From contig JACAXG010000092.1 of NCBI GenBank assembly GCA_018881555.1, positions 2,089,981 to 2,153,980 of the forward strand: 64,000 bases of DNA, in the 5' to 3' direction. A program made the translations under genes and the position numbers. The stretch is from Amblyornis subalaris (taxonomy: Eukaryota > Chordata > Aves > Passeriformes > Ptilonorhynchidae). Below the pieces are notes generated by a model. The model worked only from the letters and a program-made list of their open reading frames with translations, was not told the DNA's origin and did not search any database. Every line of letters starts with the position of its first letter. Position 1 is the first letter of the stretch. Positions 25,801-36,786 of this stretch are shown here, in pieces.

Positions 25801-27797
25801 CACCATTAGCCATGGCAATTAAACTGTGAAGGAAATAGAATGACATATTCCATCAAAAGTAGTAGGTAGCTAGGATGGTACATTAGCACGACTAACATTT
25901 TTTTTTTCATATGGCAAGATCTAGAAAGCCTCATACACCATTTTCCTACATGAGCAACCAATATGTTGTGGTTTTAAGTACTGTATGCCCTCTTTCCCCA
26001 TCACCCAGACAATAAATTTGCAGCCACACACAATCAACATAACAAAATACAAATATCTTGTCCTAAACTGACAAGAAATGTGCNATAATCGTGCAAAGGA
26101 GAATTTTTCATCCAGAGAATGAAATTCTTAGTAGCAGAGGTGATCAGAAAATCCCATGTTTAAGAATCTTTAAGCAGCTGAAGCTGATGGGATTAACACA
26201 GTGATTTAATAGAGGATGAGAAGAGAGTGCATAAGCAAAGAACTTTTCAAATCCTAACAAACAGAATAATAAGCGGACAGTAATTCATAGGTTGAGGAAA
26301 TTTTATTGTGAAGAAATAATTTCCAAAGCTATCAAAATGGAAAACTTGTCCCACAAAATATCATTTCTCTACTGCCATTCTGAAGAGTGCTTAAATGGAC
26401 TATTTTCCACAAACAGAGCTTATAGTTATTTTAACAGTAAAATAAACATTAATTGTTGGCAGATGTAGGAATTTTAGAGAACTCTTGTATAGCCCTGCAT
26501 TTCTCTGTTTTTCTTAGAAGTTACACCACTTACTGTAGTTTAGTAGTTAATAAGTCCCTCCATGGATGTTGGATGTTTTTAGCACTTTCTCTGCATAGCT
26601 TTTGTGATCAAGCCTCCCACAGAATCAGCAGATCTTTTCACAACCAAAGGAAGAAAGAGCAAGTGAAGTCCATATATCAACAAGCATTTTGGGTTGCAGC
26701 TGTGTGTAACACCTGCATTTGAAGTTTTAATCTTCCATTGATCTGTTTTCTCCCATCACTAAATGAAAGTTATGTTGGCTTTGTGTCACTGAGGAAAATT
26801 TTAGTTACCTTTTGTGTCATTTTGTGTTTTATTGTAGCACTTTAAATTAAATATAAAGGTCGCACAGTAATTCTGTAGACAAATCCTGTATGAAGCAATC
26901 GTAAAGACCATTAGATATGACAGGAATCCCCACCCCACAAAGAAATAAATTCGAGCAGACTGAGACATATTGATATTGAAACAAAANCCCTTTACAACAG
27001 GAGTTGCCAAAATGTCTGACATGCCTGCTGTCAGTATCATCCTTTTGAACTGAATCAAACAACAAAGCATTGAAAACTCTATTTATATTCCTCTGTAAAA
27101 GTTATTGACAAAGCTTCTTTTCAATAAAAGGACAATCATGACTGAATTAAGCAGATATTCCTCTTAACATATGCAGACACAAATGGGCAGCATTAGTGGT
27201 GTTTGTTTTCTTGAGGAAAAGATAACTGAATATTTATTTACTGTGGAAGTGAGTATGTGACAAAGCAAACATTCACAGAGTTACTGAAAGAGCAGTTACT
27301 TGAGGGAACCCAGCACTGAGCAAAAAAACCAACTTAATTGTAAGAAATTTATTTTTTTTCTTCTAAGGCCTTTTCCCGGAAAAGTATGACCACATATCTG
27401 TGTGGATATGTAGCTGGATAAATATATCTCATTTTCTGTGACTAGAAACATGTATGAAATTTACAGTTTAATTAATTTCATAGTTATTCTTAATTAAAAT
27501 GTCTATTCTGATTCCAAGAGAATCTATGAATAAATAATTGGTAATATAATATTTGATTCTATATATTTACTTCCAATGCTATGCATTTCATGTCATTATA
27601 TTTACATGTGTCAAAATTAATGAAAGCCGATCATTATGGAAGTAGGCTGTTCAAGGATATACACAGTGAAAAAGTATTTATAATACATAAAAAATATGAT
27701 TTATGTTTTTTAAATTTATACACTAAAGATACACCTTTGCGTACTAATTTCTTTGGTTTTAAAGGGGAGCAACCTTTGGTTTTGGGTAAGGTAGTAT
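22898..27797. other. Unique AT-rich DNA, no gene seen
   Basis: About 4.9 kb without a recognised gene. It holds a 16-bp tandem duplication (AGCTATTAAACCTGTA at 23475-23490, repeated with one change at 23491-23506). It also holds a possible pseudogene trace near 25544-25732, listed separately. Short frames on both strands are not convincing. Confidence 0.5.
25544..25732 (+). pseudogene. Possible pseudogene trace, unidentified
   Basis: Reading from ATG at 25544 gives 63 codons to TAG at 25730, with in-frame TGA at 25625 and 25646. The translation is rich in charged and amphipathic stretches (VSKKLWDEIQRQEVDN, EVTKEGKGESLLIIEM), unlike the low-complexity output of surrounding AT-rich DNA. I cannot name a parent gene. 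It may be a fragment of a processed pseudogene or chance. Confidence 0.15.
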
Positions 27798-27915
27798 ACT
27801 GGGAATTAGAAGATTTTGATTTCTGTTCCACACCTTTGTTCTCTAATGTCACAAACTACTGTGTAATCTAGATAAACTTTGCTTTGAAGAATGGGCATAT
27901 CACCTTTTTCAGTCT
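27798..27915 (+). repeat. Possible ancient MIR-like (CORE) SINE
   Basis: ACTGGGAATTAGAAGATTTT, then TTCTGTTCC, CTACTGTGTAATCTAG and GAATGGGCA follow the order of the MIR family (TGGGAGTCAGGAGACCT..., GCTGTGTGACCTTGG..., AATGGG). The copy is badly diverged, as expected for amniote-age SINEs in birds. A 96-codon frame crosses it and is not a gene. Confidence 0.4.
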
Positions 27916-28855
27916 ATCTTGTTTGTTTAAATTAAAAAAAAATATTTTACTGGTTGCCTTTTGTTGTATAGTTGTACAATGCGTACATTATTACTCTAGT
28001 CTCGGTGGGAGCTTTTAGATGCTATTGGAATACAGATTTTTGTGGGTTATTTTTCCTGAAATATATTCCACCATTCTTGAGAAATGCACTTGGAGATAAT
28101 TTTAAGTCTCTCTCTGGAAGAATAACTGTGGAGGTGCCTGTAAAATAAAAGTGAGTATATCATGGATGAGACTTGTTAATAGAAATACCTGAGTTCCACT
28201 GATGCTTAAGTGTTCATCAATTCCTGGCATTCTGTCCCCAAACCACAAGACTTACTGAATCATAGTGCAGCTTATTTGAAGGCAGCAGAAACCTAATTCA
28301 CTAAAGCCTAATTCCAAATGATTAACTTGTTTGTCAGCCTTATGGCGGATCTAACATCAACTGTGCTCTGTTTTATAACACCAAACAGTGCAGGTTGAGT
28401 AGATTATAGTCATCAGCTAAACTGCATTCACAGCTATTCTGTTTTGCCAAAATAGCATTAAAGTAGCTGAAGTACATTCTCAAATATCTCTCTACCTCTT
28501 TACTGTCAGTCTCTCATTTTTCTTCCACAACCACATCGTCTCTCACAAAGACACTGTGTATTCCTTTTCGATATTGTTAACATACACATTGCTATATCTA
28601 TACTTTTCCTCTAGCTCATCTGTTTTTATTTAACACTCTGATGGCAGTCTTGAGAAAGAAGGAAAGAAGAAAACACATTTTGAAGTTACCCTCCCAAGGA
28701 CTGGGAAGAGCTAAAGGTCTTTAATGGCTGCCAATGTGCACTGGTGTGCTGGGAGGTACTCAGTGTTGGCCTGGATATGTGAGGGAGATGGGCAAATGAA
28801 ATAATTGTTCTGGAACTTGAAGGTGTTCAAACCACTCCAGGAACCAGGTGACAAA
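27916..28855. other. Unique DNA, no gene seen
   Basis: No gene, RNA or transposon recognised. Confidence 0.55.
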
Positions 28856-29579
28856 ATGATTGTCCTGGGTTAACCAAAAAAGGATGTATTCTCTCATCAC
28901 CTACATAATTCTTTGATAAGCTAGGTCATTCACAGTTAGGTGGTTACACACCTGGTCCCTTGAGGAGAGGCAGATCATGTGAGGTGGGGTAGTACTCCTT
29001 ATCTCAACTGTGATAACTTGCCTGGGCAACAGCAGCAAGCACCACCCATCCTGAATAGATTATGCCTGCTAATGGCCCATTACAGAACTGGATAAGCTCT
29101 GACAAATAGAACATCAGAAACATCTCATTCCATTGTGGAAATCCTCAGCCCTGTGGGAGGTACCAGCCAAGAAACACCACACAAAACAGGCTCGGGGATG
29201 GCGAGAGATCACCCCTGGATACTCAGGGACCAGACCTTTCACCACCACTGGACACCCAGAGGACAAGACCTTCACCACTGGACACCCAGAAGACCAGGCC
29301 TTTCTACAGGACTACTACTTTCAGCAGCACTGCAACCACTGAATAACCAGAGGACCAGACCTTTCTACACCACTGGACAATCAGAGTTCCAGACCTTCAA
29401 CAGGACTGCAACCACTGCCAGGTTGTACCGTGACTCTGTCGGTTTAGGCTGGTATTTCTGTATTCCTGCATTTATTTTAACCTTTTCATTAAAATTGTAA
29501 TTTTGACCTAAATCTCTCTTGAGGTATTTGTGTGGGGTTAATTTCCCCTGCTGGTTCATATTCAAACCGACACAATGAT
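28856..29579 (+). mobile_element. Solo retroviral LTR (ERVL-like), plus strand, perfect 5-bp target duplication
   Basis: A 714-bp unit at 28861-29574 begins TGTCCTGGGTTAACC and ends AAACCGACACA. It is flanked by identical ATGAT pentamers at 28856-28860 and 29575-29579. Five-base target duplications and TGT...ACA ends fit class III (ERVL-type) elements. An ATTAAA poly(A) signal lies at 29488-29493, supporting plus orientation. Direct flanking on both sides shows that it is a solo LTR, left after recombination between two LTRs, not the 5' LTR of the viral internal region downstream. An internal tandem array is listed separately. Short frames of 66-121 codons inside it are incidental. Confidence 0.88.
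29229..29417 (+). repeat. Degenerate ~30-bp tandem repeats inside the LTR
   Basis: Units built on GACCAGACCTTT...CACCACTGGACA recur about five times: 29229, 29261, 29290, 29350 and 29387. Each has small insertions such as ACAGGACT or GCAACCACTG. The array lies in the U3/R part of the solo LTR. Tandem motifs in retroviral U3 often multiply enhancer sites, but no function is shown here. Confidence 0.7.
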
Positions 29580-29807
29580 ATAACATGGGAGTGAAGTAAC
29601 CAAACCTTGTTTCTTTCTAGGTATACATTGTCATATGCACAGGTTATATGTATGGATACTTTGCAGAGTTTCTAAGTCTTAGGCTATTTGGGTGGATAAA
29701 AGAAAGTACTCAGTAGAGTTGAGTGCAATGGAGAATTACTGAAAATAGTTTTACTTATATGGTTGTATGGGGCTCCTAGATACTTGCAACTTAATTTATC
29801 TCTCTCT
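29580..29807. other. Short spacer between two retroviral pieces
   Basis: AT-rich sequence between the solo LTR and the primer binding site downstream. It could be a decayed LTR end of the downstream element, but I see no TG...CA boundary or poly(A) signal that I can trust. Confidence 0.4.
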
Positions 29808-29825
29808 TGGCGCCCAACGTGAAGC
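29808..29825 (+). promoter_or_regulatory. Retroviral primer binding site (tRNA-Lys type)
   Basis: TGGCGCCCAACGTGAAGC closely matches the 18-nt primer binding site complementary to the 3' end of a lysine tRNA (TGGCGCCCAACGTGGGGC in several retroviruses). Two positions differ near the end. It marks the start of the internal region of a plus-strand endogenous retrovirus whose 5' LTR is missing or unrecognisable. Confidence 0.8.
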
Positions 29826-31330
29826 TNGAGGGCATTGAGAAGAAAGGGTGGAAAAAGGAATAACAGTTCCTAGCTAACCTAATTTGTGCATTAGATATAG
29901 AAATCACGCTACGCATCACCATGTGCGCAGCTTATTTTGGTTCTGTTGGCAAATGATCGTGGCTACGTCTCTCCCATTTGCAGCTCCTTTTCTAAACATG
30001 GGTCCCATGACTAAAACTACTGTGGCTTTTACCCTGTTTGTGGGATGGGTCAATAAAGTGAAGGATTCAAAGACTGTAAAGTTTCTCTGGAATGCGGGTG
30101 CATGGCTACATAACTGTCGCATGCTAGCCTCACATCTTTAATAATGGTACCCACTTGGAAGAAGCCACAGAGGAGGAAGTTTTCTCCCCATTCTTCACCG
30201 ACTTTCTTGGGCCTATCCCAACAATTTTTGAAGGGTTCAGTGCTTCTCTAGATGCTAATGATATCGTACAATGGCTGGTGTTGCTGATAGGCCCATTCTA
30301 TTTAGCATTCAGAGATAAGGTGAGATTGCCTTGGGTAACCACCCTGACATCTCACCAGATATTAGGGCTGCTGCCCAGGGGCGTGTCCCACGGGCTGGGG
30401 GCACTGCCCAACAGCCTATCACTGCCCAACAGCCCACAGTGGAGATGAACCCCTCAGATTTGACGGAGATAGTGGAGGAGATATTAAGGAGGTGTTAATT
30501 AAGGAGGAGGTGTTAAAAGAACATTTGTCCCCAACTGTNTGGAACCCCTCCCCTTGGCCCAAGGAGGACAAGTCCAATGATGCAGCAGTGGAACTAAGAG
30601 ATATTACAACCACCCAAGTTCAGCTGTACCACAAGGGCAGCCACAGCCAGCAGCAGCTGCCCCTGTGCAGAGGAGAAAGTATAAAACCAAATCAGTACGC
30701 CCAGTTAGTGATGATGAGGTACCAGGGTCCTCACAACCCGTGGAGGGGCCAGAGCCTGAGATCATCACAGAGTCCCTGTCGCATGATAGTCTCCACAATC
30801 TGTGGAATGACATTGTGAAACGATGGGTGTGAGGCATTTTCAACTTGGTTGACTCGAGTTTGGGACCTTATGGGCCCGGGTATCCAACTAGATAGTGGTG
30901 AAGCTAGGTATGCAGGGTCCCTGACCAAGGATGCAGGCATTGATCAGGTGTTTGTGAGGGAGCCCGGGCCTGTTCCTCTCTGGGAGCGACCCATAACAAG
31001 TGTAAGGGAAAGGTTCGTCCACAGAGAAAGACTGCAGGAGCACCATCACAGAATGCCCTGGAAGACCACTGAGGATGGGATCCAACGCATGAGAGAACTG
31101 GCAGTGTTGGAGATACTCTTCGGAAGGGACAGACAACACAGTAATGACCCTGACAAGGTTAGATGCACACCACAAATGTTGTAGACCCTGGCACACCTCA
31201 GGCCACCCGAATACTCCAGTTTNATGGCAACAATAAGTGTTGAGGACAACCGAGAAACTGTAGGTTCTGTAGCTACACAAACTCAGGAANTATGAGAGCA
31301 TGGTTCATGGCACGATAAAGTCTCAGGTTT
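29826..31330 (+). pseudogene. Decayed endogenous retrovirus leader and gag-like region
   Basis: Downstream of the primer binding site lies a leader and then broken frames at 30155-30448, 30492-30818 and 30849-31184. The last contains the segments GSLTKDAGID and GIQRMRELAVLEI followed by DPDKVRCT, which resemble the gag of avian class III (ERVL-like) elements. Gag would form the virus-like particle core. Frameshifts and stops separate the pieces, including a frame change between 30448 and 30492. Several N calls add uncertainty. No protease, reverse transcriptase, integrase or envelope part follows. The element ends before the opposing LTR sequence at about 31330-31508, so it is a non-functional fragment. 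Confidence 0.7.
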
Positions 31331-31507
31331 CTGCTATAGCAAGGAATCTCGCTATAGCAAGAAAGAGGAGATAAAGGAGGAGATGAGGACAGAGAGGAGA
31401 GAGANCAGTCCTTATGTGGCATCGGTGTGAAGCAGAGCCCCTGATGTCAGAGCCAGGCGCCCCCCAGCCAAAGAGAGTGGATACACCCTGTATTGAGCAC
31501 CAAGAAC
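31331..31507 (-). mobile_element. Candidate minus-strand retroviral leader with primer binding site
   Basis: On the minus strand the LTR that ends at 31508 is followed by five bases (GTTCT) and then TGGTGCTCAATACAGGGT (31502-31485). This starts with TGG, the complement of the tRNA CCA tail, at the usual spacing for a primer binding site. I cannot assign the tRNA. A direct repeat GCTATAGCAAG occurs at about 31332 and 31350. The segment lies where the plus-strand gag-like region ends, so two retroviral pieces face each other here. Confidence 0.4.
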
Positions 31508-31884
31508 TGTCCCGTTTTGAAAGACAGGTGTCTATCAAGGAAGGTGGGAAACCTTCCTGGGATAGAAGATGACCCCCCTCCCGTCTCTGAATTACTATAC
31601 CTTTGAAATTATGAGGCTCTCAGGCAAAGATGTGGTAAAAAGAATAACAATTCTTTACTAGGGTTATATATATCTATATATATAACAAGATAGGTAAACA
31701 GCAACAATAAGAGAACAGACAAACCCCGTAACAGTCCTGTCTCTGTCGTTGGGCGATTCTCTGTTGGGGCAGAGAGCCTGCGGTGACTCCCCCGCGGCTG
31801 CTGGGGGCGCTGTGGCGCGAGCGCGGCGACCTCTGCACGTGCCAATGGCAGCTCTGGCGAGCAAGAGAGGGAGAGGGGTGTGGG
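31508..31884 (-). mobile_element. Retroviral LTR 3' part, minus strand, truncated
   Basis: Read on the minus strand the unit ends TTGATAGACACCTGTC...AAAACGGGACA and contains TTTGCCTGAGAGCC followed by TCATAATTTCAAAGG, an R-U5 pattern I associate with avian class III LTRs. A TA-rich tract (31665-31687) lies just upstream of it in minus-strand order. A strongly GC-rich stretch (31750-31870) would be R or U3. The unit stops abruptly at 31884, where another LTR-like end begins. No matching target duplication was found. Confidence 0.65.
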
Positions 31885-32898
31885 TGTTGAGACGGATGCA
31901 AAGAATGAAGCTTGCAGAGGCTAAGAACTAAAAGGTCTTTATTTAACAGCAGCAGAGGTTAAATAAAAGCTAAAAGCTAGAAGCCTAAGAGGTAAAAAGC
32001 AAAAAGGAAGCTCTCTCTATTTTACAATGGTCGGTTTTATACCCTTATTGCTCTTCTTGTCTAAGTTCTATTGGTTACAGCAAACATTCATTTTAATTTC
32101 ATTGGGCATAACAGTATTTCATACATTTCAGCAAAACTTAGCTAACAGTCCCTTATTGTAGTTATTTCTTCCTGTTCTTGCCGTTCTTGCTGTTCTGTCT
32201 TCTTCCAACTTGGATACTTTGAAACTCTCATGGGTACAGGACAATTTGCTCGAGGTCGAAGTTGTCCAAGCTTGTTTCCGTGAGACCCCCAGACCAACTG
32301 GCAGCCTCTACAGAGGGGAGATCGCTCCCGGTGTGAACCCACGGGGNAGCAGCCCGGCTCAGCACCAACCTCAGCAGCGGGCAGCAAGCAGTGCAGGGGG
32401 GCAGGGTTGACTGGGGAGCGATGGACCTCGGTACCACCCAGCAAGGGGTCAGAGGAAGGCAGGAACGGCAGAGACGAGCAGACCCTGGTGCCGAGCCACG
32501 TGGAGCAGAAACCCGAGCTGGCAGCAGAGGTGGCAGAGGTGAGCGGCTCCGGGCGGCAACAGTTACGGTGGAACGTTGTACCCTGTGCCGCGGCAGGGTA
32601 TTCGTGCTCTGGAGGGAGCGGGCGGAGACGTGGCAGTGTTCCCGGAGCAGAACCAGCACTTGCTGCACACATGACCATCCGAGCCGAACACTGAGCAGAG
32701 AAGAGAGGGAGCCCTGGTCTCCGCCCCCTCACACCAAAGTCTCGAAAATTCCCCTCCCCTCTCGTGATGATAAGCTTCAGCCTCTGGGGAAAGAACCCCC
32801 TGGCCAACATTTCCAGCTCTTGTTTCTTTAATTGGGGAAATTGTCCTGGCGTCTGGGTTGGGCAAGCAATCCCTTTTTCTTTTGTCGAACCCATAACA
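31885..32898 (-). mobile_element. LTR-like unit, minus strand, GC-rich, about 1 kb
   Basis: The plus strand starts TGTTGAGACGG and ends GTCGAACCCATAACA, giving TGTTATGGGTTCGAC...CCGTCTCAACA on the minus strand with TG...CA ends. Minus-strand promoter signals are in the expected order: TATAAAA at 32041-32035 and AATAAA at 31943-31938. The first 700 bases (32898-32200) are GC-rich with many CpG. No target duplication was found: left flank TGTGGG, right flank CTCTTT. The length is large for an avian LTR, so it may be two elements or include internal leader. It shows class II-like ends but the family is unresolved. Confidence 0.5.
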
Positions 32899-33008
32899 CT
32901 CTTTGTAGAGGAATTACATGAAAATTCTGTTCCAAGAAATGTGCAAGTTTCCTTCTGAAATGACTGCTGCATCTCTTGGCTCTCAAAGGCACTGAAAAAA
33001 ACTGTCAC
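32142..33008 (-). other. 288-codon open frame in the GC-rich LTR block, probably not a gene
   Basis: This is the longest open frame in the window, from ATG at 33008 to a stop at 32142 on the minus strand. It crosses the boundary of the LTR-like unit at 32898 and is rich in Pro, Ser, Arg, Ala and Cys, as expected of stop-poor GC-rich DNA. One codon contains an N. Other frames of 95-146 codons overlap it on both strands. It has no domain, signal peptide or catalytic motif that I recognise. I regard it as a compositional open frame. A lineage-specific protein starting from the LTR cannot be excluded. Confidence 0.15.
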
Positions 33009-34268
33009 CTTCTGAAAAAATCCTGTCTCTGGTTATTTTCCTCAAGGAATAAAAGCTAGGAGATATTCAGGCATCTTACACTGCCAGAAGTCACAGTCAC
33101 ATTGATAAGAGTGTGAGGGAGAAGACATTTTGCAACTGGATAGTCCTTTCTGGAGTTTCTGTTTTGGAAAACACCCATGAGTCTCTAAGTGTTGAACCTT
33201 CAAAACACAAAGAACAAGATGTCAATTTAAAAAATAATTAAGAAAAACATTAATTAAAATTGCAAAAAAAACAGTTGAAAAAAAGCCCTGAAATATTTCA
33301 GAGTTTAATGTACAGAGTTTTAAAGAGTGTATGCACTTTGTTCATTGGGGGAAGAGTCAAGGGAACTGCACAAAGCACTGCCTTTTCTGTAAACTCTGTG
33401 TCCTACTTAAAGGATTTATTTATAAATGGATATACTTTTCAGTCAACACATTTTGGAATGAAAATCGGTGTATGATGAAATCTCCCCAGACCTCACAAGA
33501 GGGACAGAGACAGCAATACATCTTATTTCCTGAATAGTCTACCTACATATTTACTACATGGGATATATTCTGGGTGCATACTGCAGCACCTCCACTGTTT
33601 CGCTTGTGAGTTTTGTTTACCTCAGCACCTATTTTGGTACGAAACTGCATTCTCAGGTATTGGATTTCTACCAGTGCACGTGTATATGTGGTGGTTGTTC
33701 AAAAGAGGATCTGTGGCCAGGATGACCAAGGCTTGATAGGGTATTATACACTCATGAATGTTCCCAAGAAGCAATTTGTGGTTGGTTTTGTGTGCTTTGT
33801 GGAAGGTTACTCTTAGAGATTTTTGTTTTTGCTGTTCTGTACTGTAAGATAAGGAAGAAGCTTTTTTTAAGACTAAACAGGCTTCCATCTCCAGAATGGG
33901 ATTTTTTTTTTTTTTTTCAAATTCATCTGAGTATTTTCATTTCACTTTTTGCCCCATGGAGTGACAAATGGCTTGTCATAACTCAGGAAACTGTACTGTA
34001 TTGGCAGGTGACTGCATGGATTAAAAAAAAAAATAATTTTTTTTGATAGAAAATATTGAAAGCTCTCATTAAAAAAACAGTGATATTTGTTGATAACCAA
34101 AGATGGCACGTTGGTTTATGTAATTTTGCATTAAATATTCACTTTTGTATAGTTTTCTATGTAATGATTAGGAAGAGATATTTTCTGTATAGGCATACTT
34201 TTGTATTATGGCTGAATATTTCCTACCAATTTTTTTTACCTGAAACTCCTTACATTTCTTGTTTTTAA
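32899..34268. other. Unique AT-rich DNA, no gene seen
   Basis: Composition drops back to AT-rich. Poly(T) at 33902-33917 and poly(A) at 34023-34031. No recognisable gene or transposon. Confidence 0.55.
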
Positions 34269-34742
34269 TTAGAAAAAAAAATCTTCTGCAAATAGAAGTG
34301 AAAAATTTGGTGATCTGTAATGCATAAGGCTATTGACTTGATGCACATTCATGAATCCTGTGTCTTTAGCATTCTCGGGATAAGTATCTTTAACTTGACT
34401 ATGTTCAGAAGATATGAAGTATGGCTCTTCTGCCNGTAGATCCATGATGATCAGCATTAATGGGCCATTGTCGACTTCTGCCCAGAGTGAAAGCTGTACT
34501 GAACAAAAAAAGACTTTGTAAGCCAGAGCCCAACTGATGGCAGCTCTATCAAAGCTGCTTAGATGATAAATGCGATATTTCCATTCTTTAACAAAGGAAA
34601 CAACATCGTCTTTCGCATTGCCAGTAGTAGGGTACAGCAGGTAAAGTTTCCCACAGATGCCCAAAACAAGTAAAAGGATCCAGAAATGAATATAGTCGCA
34701 AAATATGAGGACTCTTTGGTAAAAAAACCTCATTTTGGACAT
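34269..34742 (-). other. 157-codon open frame, unidentified, gene status unproven
   Basis: The longest open frame outside known repeats. It starts at 34742 and ends in a run of phenylalanine codons read from a poly(A) tract at 34273. A hydrophobic stretch near residues 18-37 (FCDYIHF, WILLLVLGICGKLYLLY) could be a membrane anchor. A central part is rich in charged residues (KDDVVSFVKEWKYRIY). I recognise no family. The start codon context is poor (C at -3), and one codon contains an N. A frame of this length is at the edge of what chance allows in 64 kb. It may also be a diverged, untypable repeat. Confidence 0.15.
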
Positions 34743-36786
34743 GCGACTTATGATATTAAACTAGTTCTATGTGCCAAAGGAAGGTGTTCCTAGTGTACTA
34801 GCTCTAGCAGTCAAATGCCATGCTTTCCTTCTCAAAATTCTCTTTGGAAGGACTTTCTCTTTTTCAAATATTATAAAAGGCAATGAGATTATGCTGTTGC
34901 TNTGGCGGTCCTGTCTAATGAAATTTTTATGTCCCCCTGGCCAATTGGCCCTGTGCAGCTGACATTGGCCCTGAGCTGGCTGTTTCTAAAGCAGCCTGGC
35001 TGAATCCATGCTGAATAGCACTAGTGGGACAACTGTGGATGACGAATACGTTTCAGACACCTTTGTGTGTATTCTCCCATAAACTTTTTTAGCATGTATA
35101 ACATATACTCTTCTCTAGTTTGTGCACACATCATGAATTAAAATTGAGCTGAGCCCTNGGTACCAGCAGTAATCTGTTACCACTTATGATAGTTATGACA
35201 ACATAGCACGGTTTTCTGTTCCTTCTGCTGAGACGTCTGCCTTAGCTCCTTTCACTAATCACGTCCCTGATGTGAGAGACATTCCCACTGTTTCAAGATG
35301 AGGAACCTAACTTGTCAGGATGAGGGTAGACAAGCTGTTGTAAGATGGATATAACCTGTAGGAAGTGGTACCCCCAGGCCTACCACAGTAGAAGAAAAAA
35401 ATTATAAATATGTGATGACCCATCACTCATTGTATGTTAGCAGTGAAACCATCTGGGTCATCTCCTACAGGCATCTTTCTATTGCTCAGAAGCTGCTCAT
35501 CAGGGAAACAATACCCACTGGTGGGACAGGGCACCTGAGATGACAGTTAACATTTAGGAAATATAAAACACACATGTGTGGATGTCTCCTTAAAAGTGCC
35601 TTGTTCTTGCTACAGAGTACAAGCTCACTTCCTTGGAGTTAATGTATTAGTAAAGAGAAGGTTGCCATCAGCAGCCTTTTAATATTTGTGCTCCTTTCAA
35701 AATAGCAAAATAGAAAATAGAACTGTCTGAATCCCTCCTTTCATCTCACAGATGGGATCCATTTCCAAGCTCCCACACTAGCTGTAGCACAAACTAGGAG
35801 ACTGACAAAGCAATCTCTGTGCCTGGTGATCTGTCCTGAACTAGCAGAATATATTTTAAAATATTAATAGAAAAAATTAAAAGCGCATTTTCCTCATAAA
35901 ATTTTGCATAATCTTGTGTATGAAGTGATGAGTGTAGTGTTATGTATTCTATTAAGGAGATGTGCTGCTGCACCAGGATGAGGATTCAACTACATGTGAT
36001 GGAACACTGGTGTAATTGCTGCACACCAGAGGAGCACAGCCTTGTAACCCTCAGCACCTGGTACAACAGGTTCATTTGGTTACGCTCAGAAACTCACAAA
36101 AACTCATTGATGTAGGAGTCAGCATATGGGCTGAAGATATATGAAATAAGAAAATTTTAAATAAATAAAAGGAAGTCAGCAAAGACTCACAAGACATCAT
36201 TATTGGAGGCCACCATAACAGTGCTTAGCCTAACTCCTTAATCCTAGCTGTCTTTTTATGTGAATTAGCCAACAAATTATTTCTTTCTACAAGTTAGATG
36301 GAGCTTACTGTTCTCTCAAAATTTAGGAGTTTTATCATGCTCAGAAGAGGTGGTCAGCACTTTCAGAAACAGGTAATCAGTATCAGTAATTGAGACAAAT
36401 TTTTTATAGTCAATTAAATTCAGTTAAATTATGGGAAAATAACTTCAAGTTTAAATAGATTTTTAGTGATAATTGTGGTTTTATTTATTGTTTCAGAGAA
36501 GCATGTCCTTTCATTGTCCATCTTCAGCTTCCTCTATGGCTTGAATTTTATTTCTAGATCTTCAGAAACTTGATTGACCTCTTAAACCTCCATTTTGCAT
36601 CTTTTATTTTAAATGTCTGTTCTCCCTTCATGCTCTTCAAAAACTACATCTNTAGTGTTAAACTTTTAGTTGTTGTTGATTTTAAGTAGGCAGGTGCACT
36701 TGGTTTAAAGATTGAATCAAATCATAGTCAGAAAACAGAGAATTTTTAAAGTTTTAGATTCATGAAACTGGCAGTCAGCCAGCCCA
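34743..36786. other. Unique DNA, no gene seen
   Basis: No gene or transposon recognised. Sequence at 34925-35000 (CCCCCTGGCCAATTGGCCC) is moderately GC-rich with a short palindrome GGCCAATTGGCC, not tied to a known element. Confidence 0.5.

Noticed and set aside
29135..29500. 121-codon plus-strand frame
   Set aside because: Lies wholly inside a solo LTR and follows its tandem repeats; no protein resemblance.
28861..31330. Reading the solo LTR and the downstream gag-like region as one provirus
   Set aside because: Identical ATGAT repeats flank the LTR directly on both sides, so the internal region 234 bp downstream belongs to another element.
32391..32831. 146-codon plus-strand frame
   Set aside because: Several frames on both strands are open across the same GC-rich block, which points to composition, not coding.
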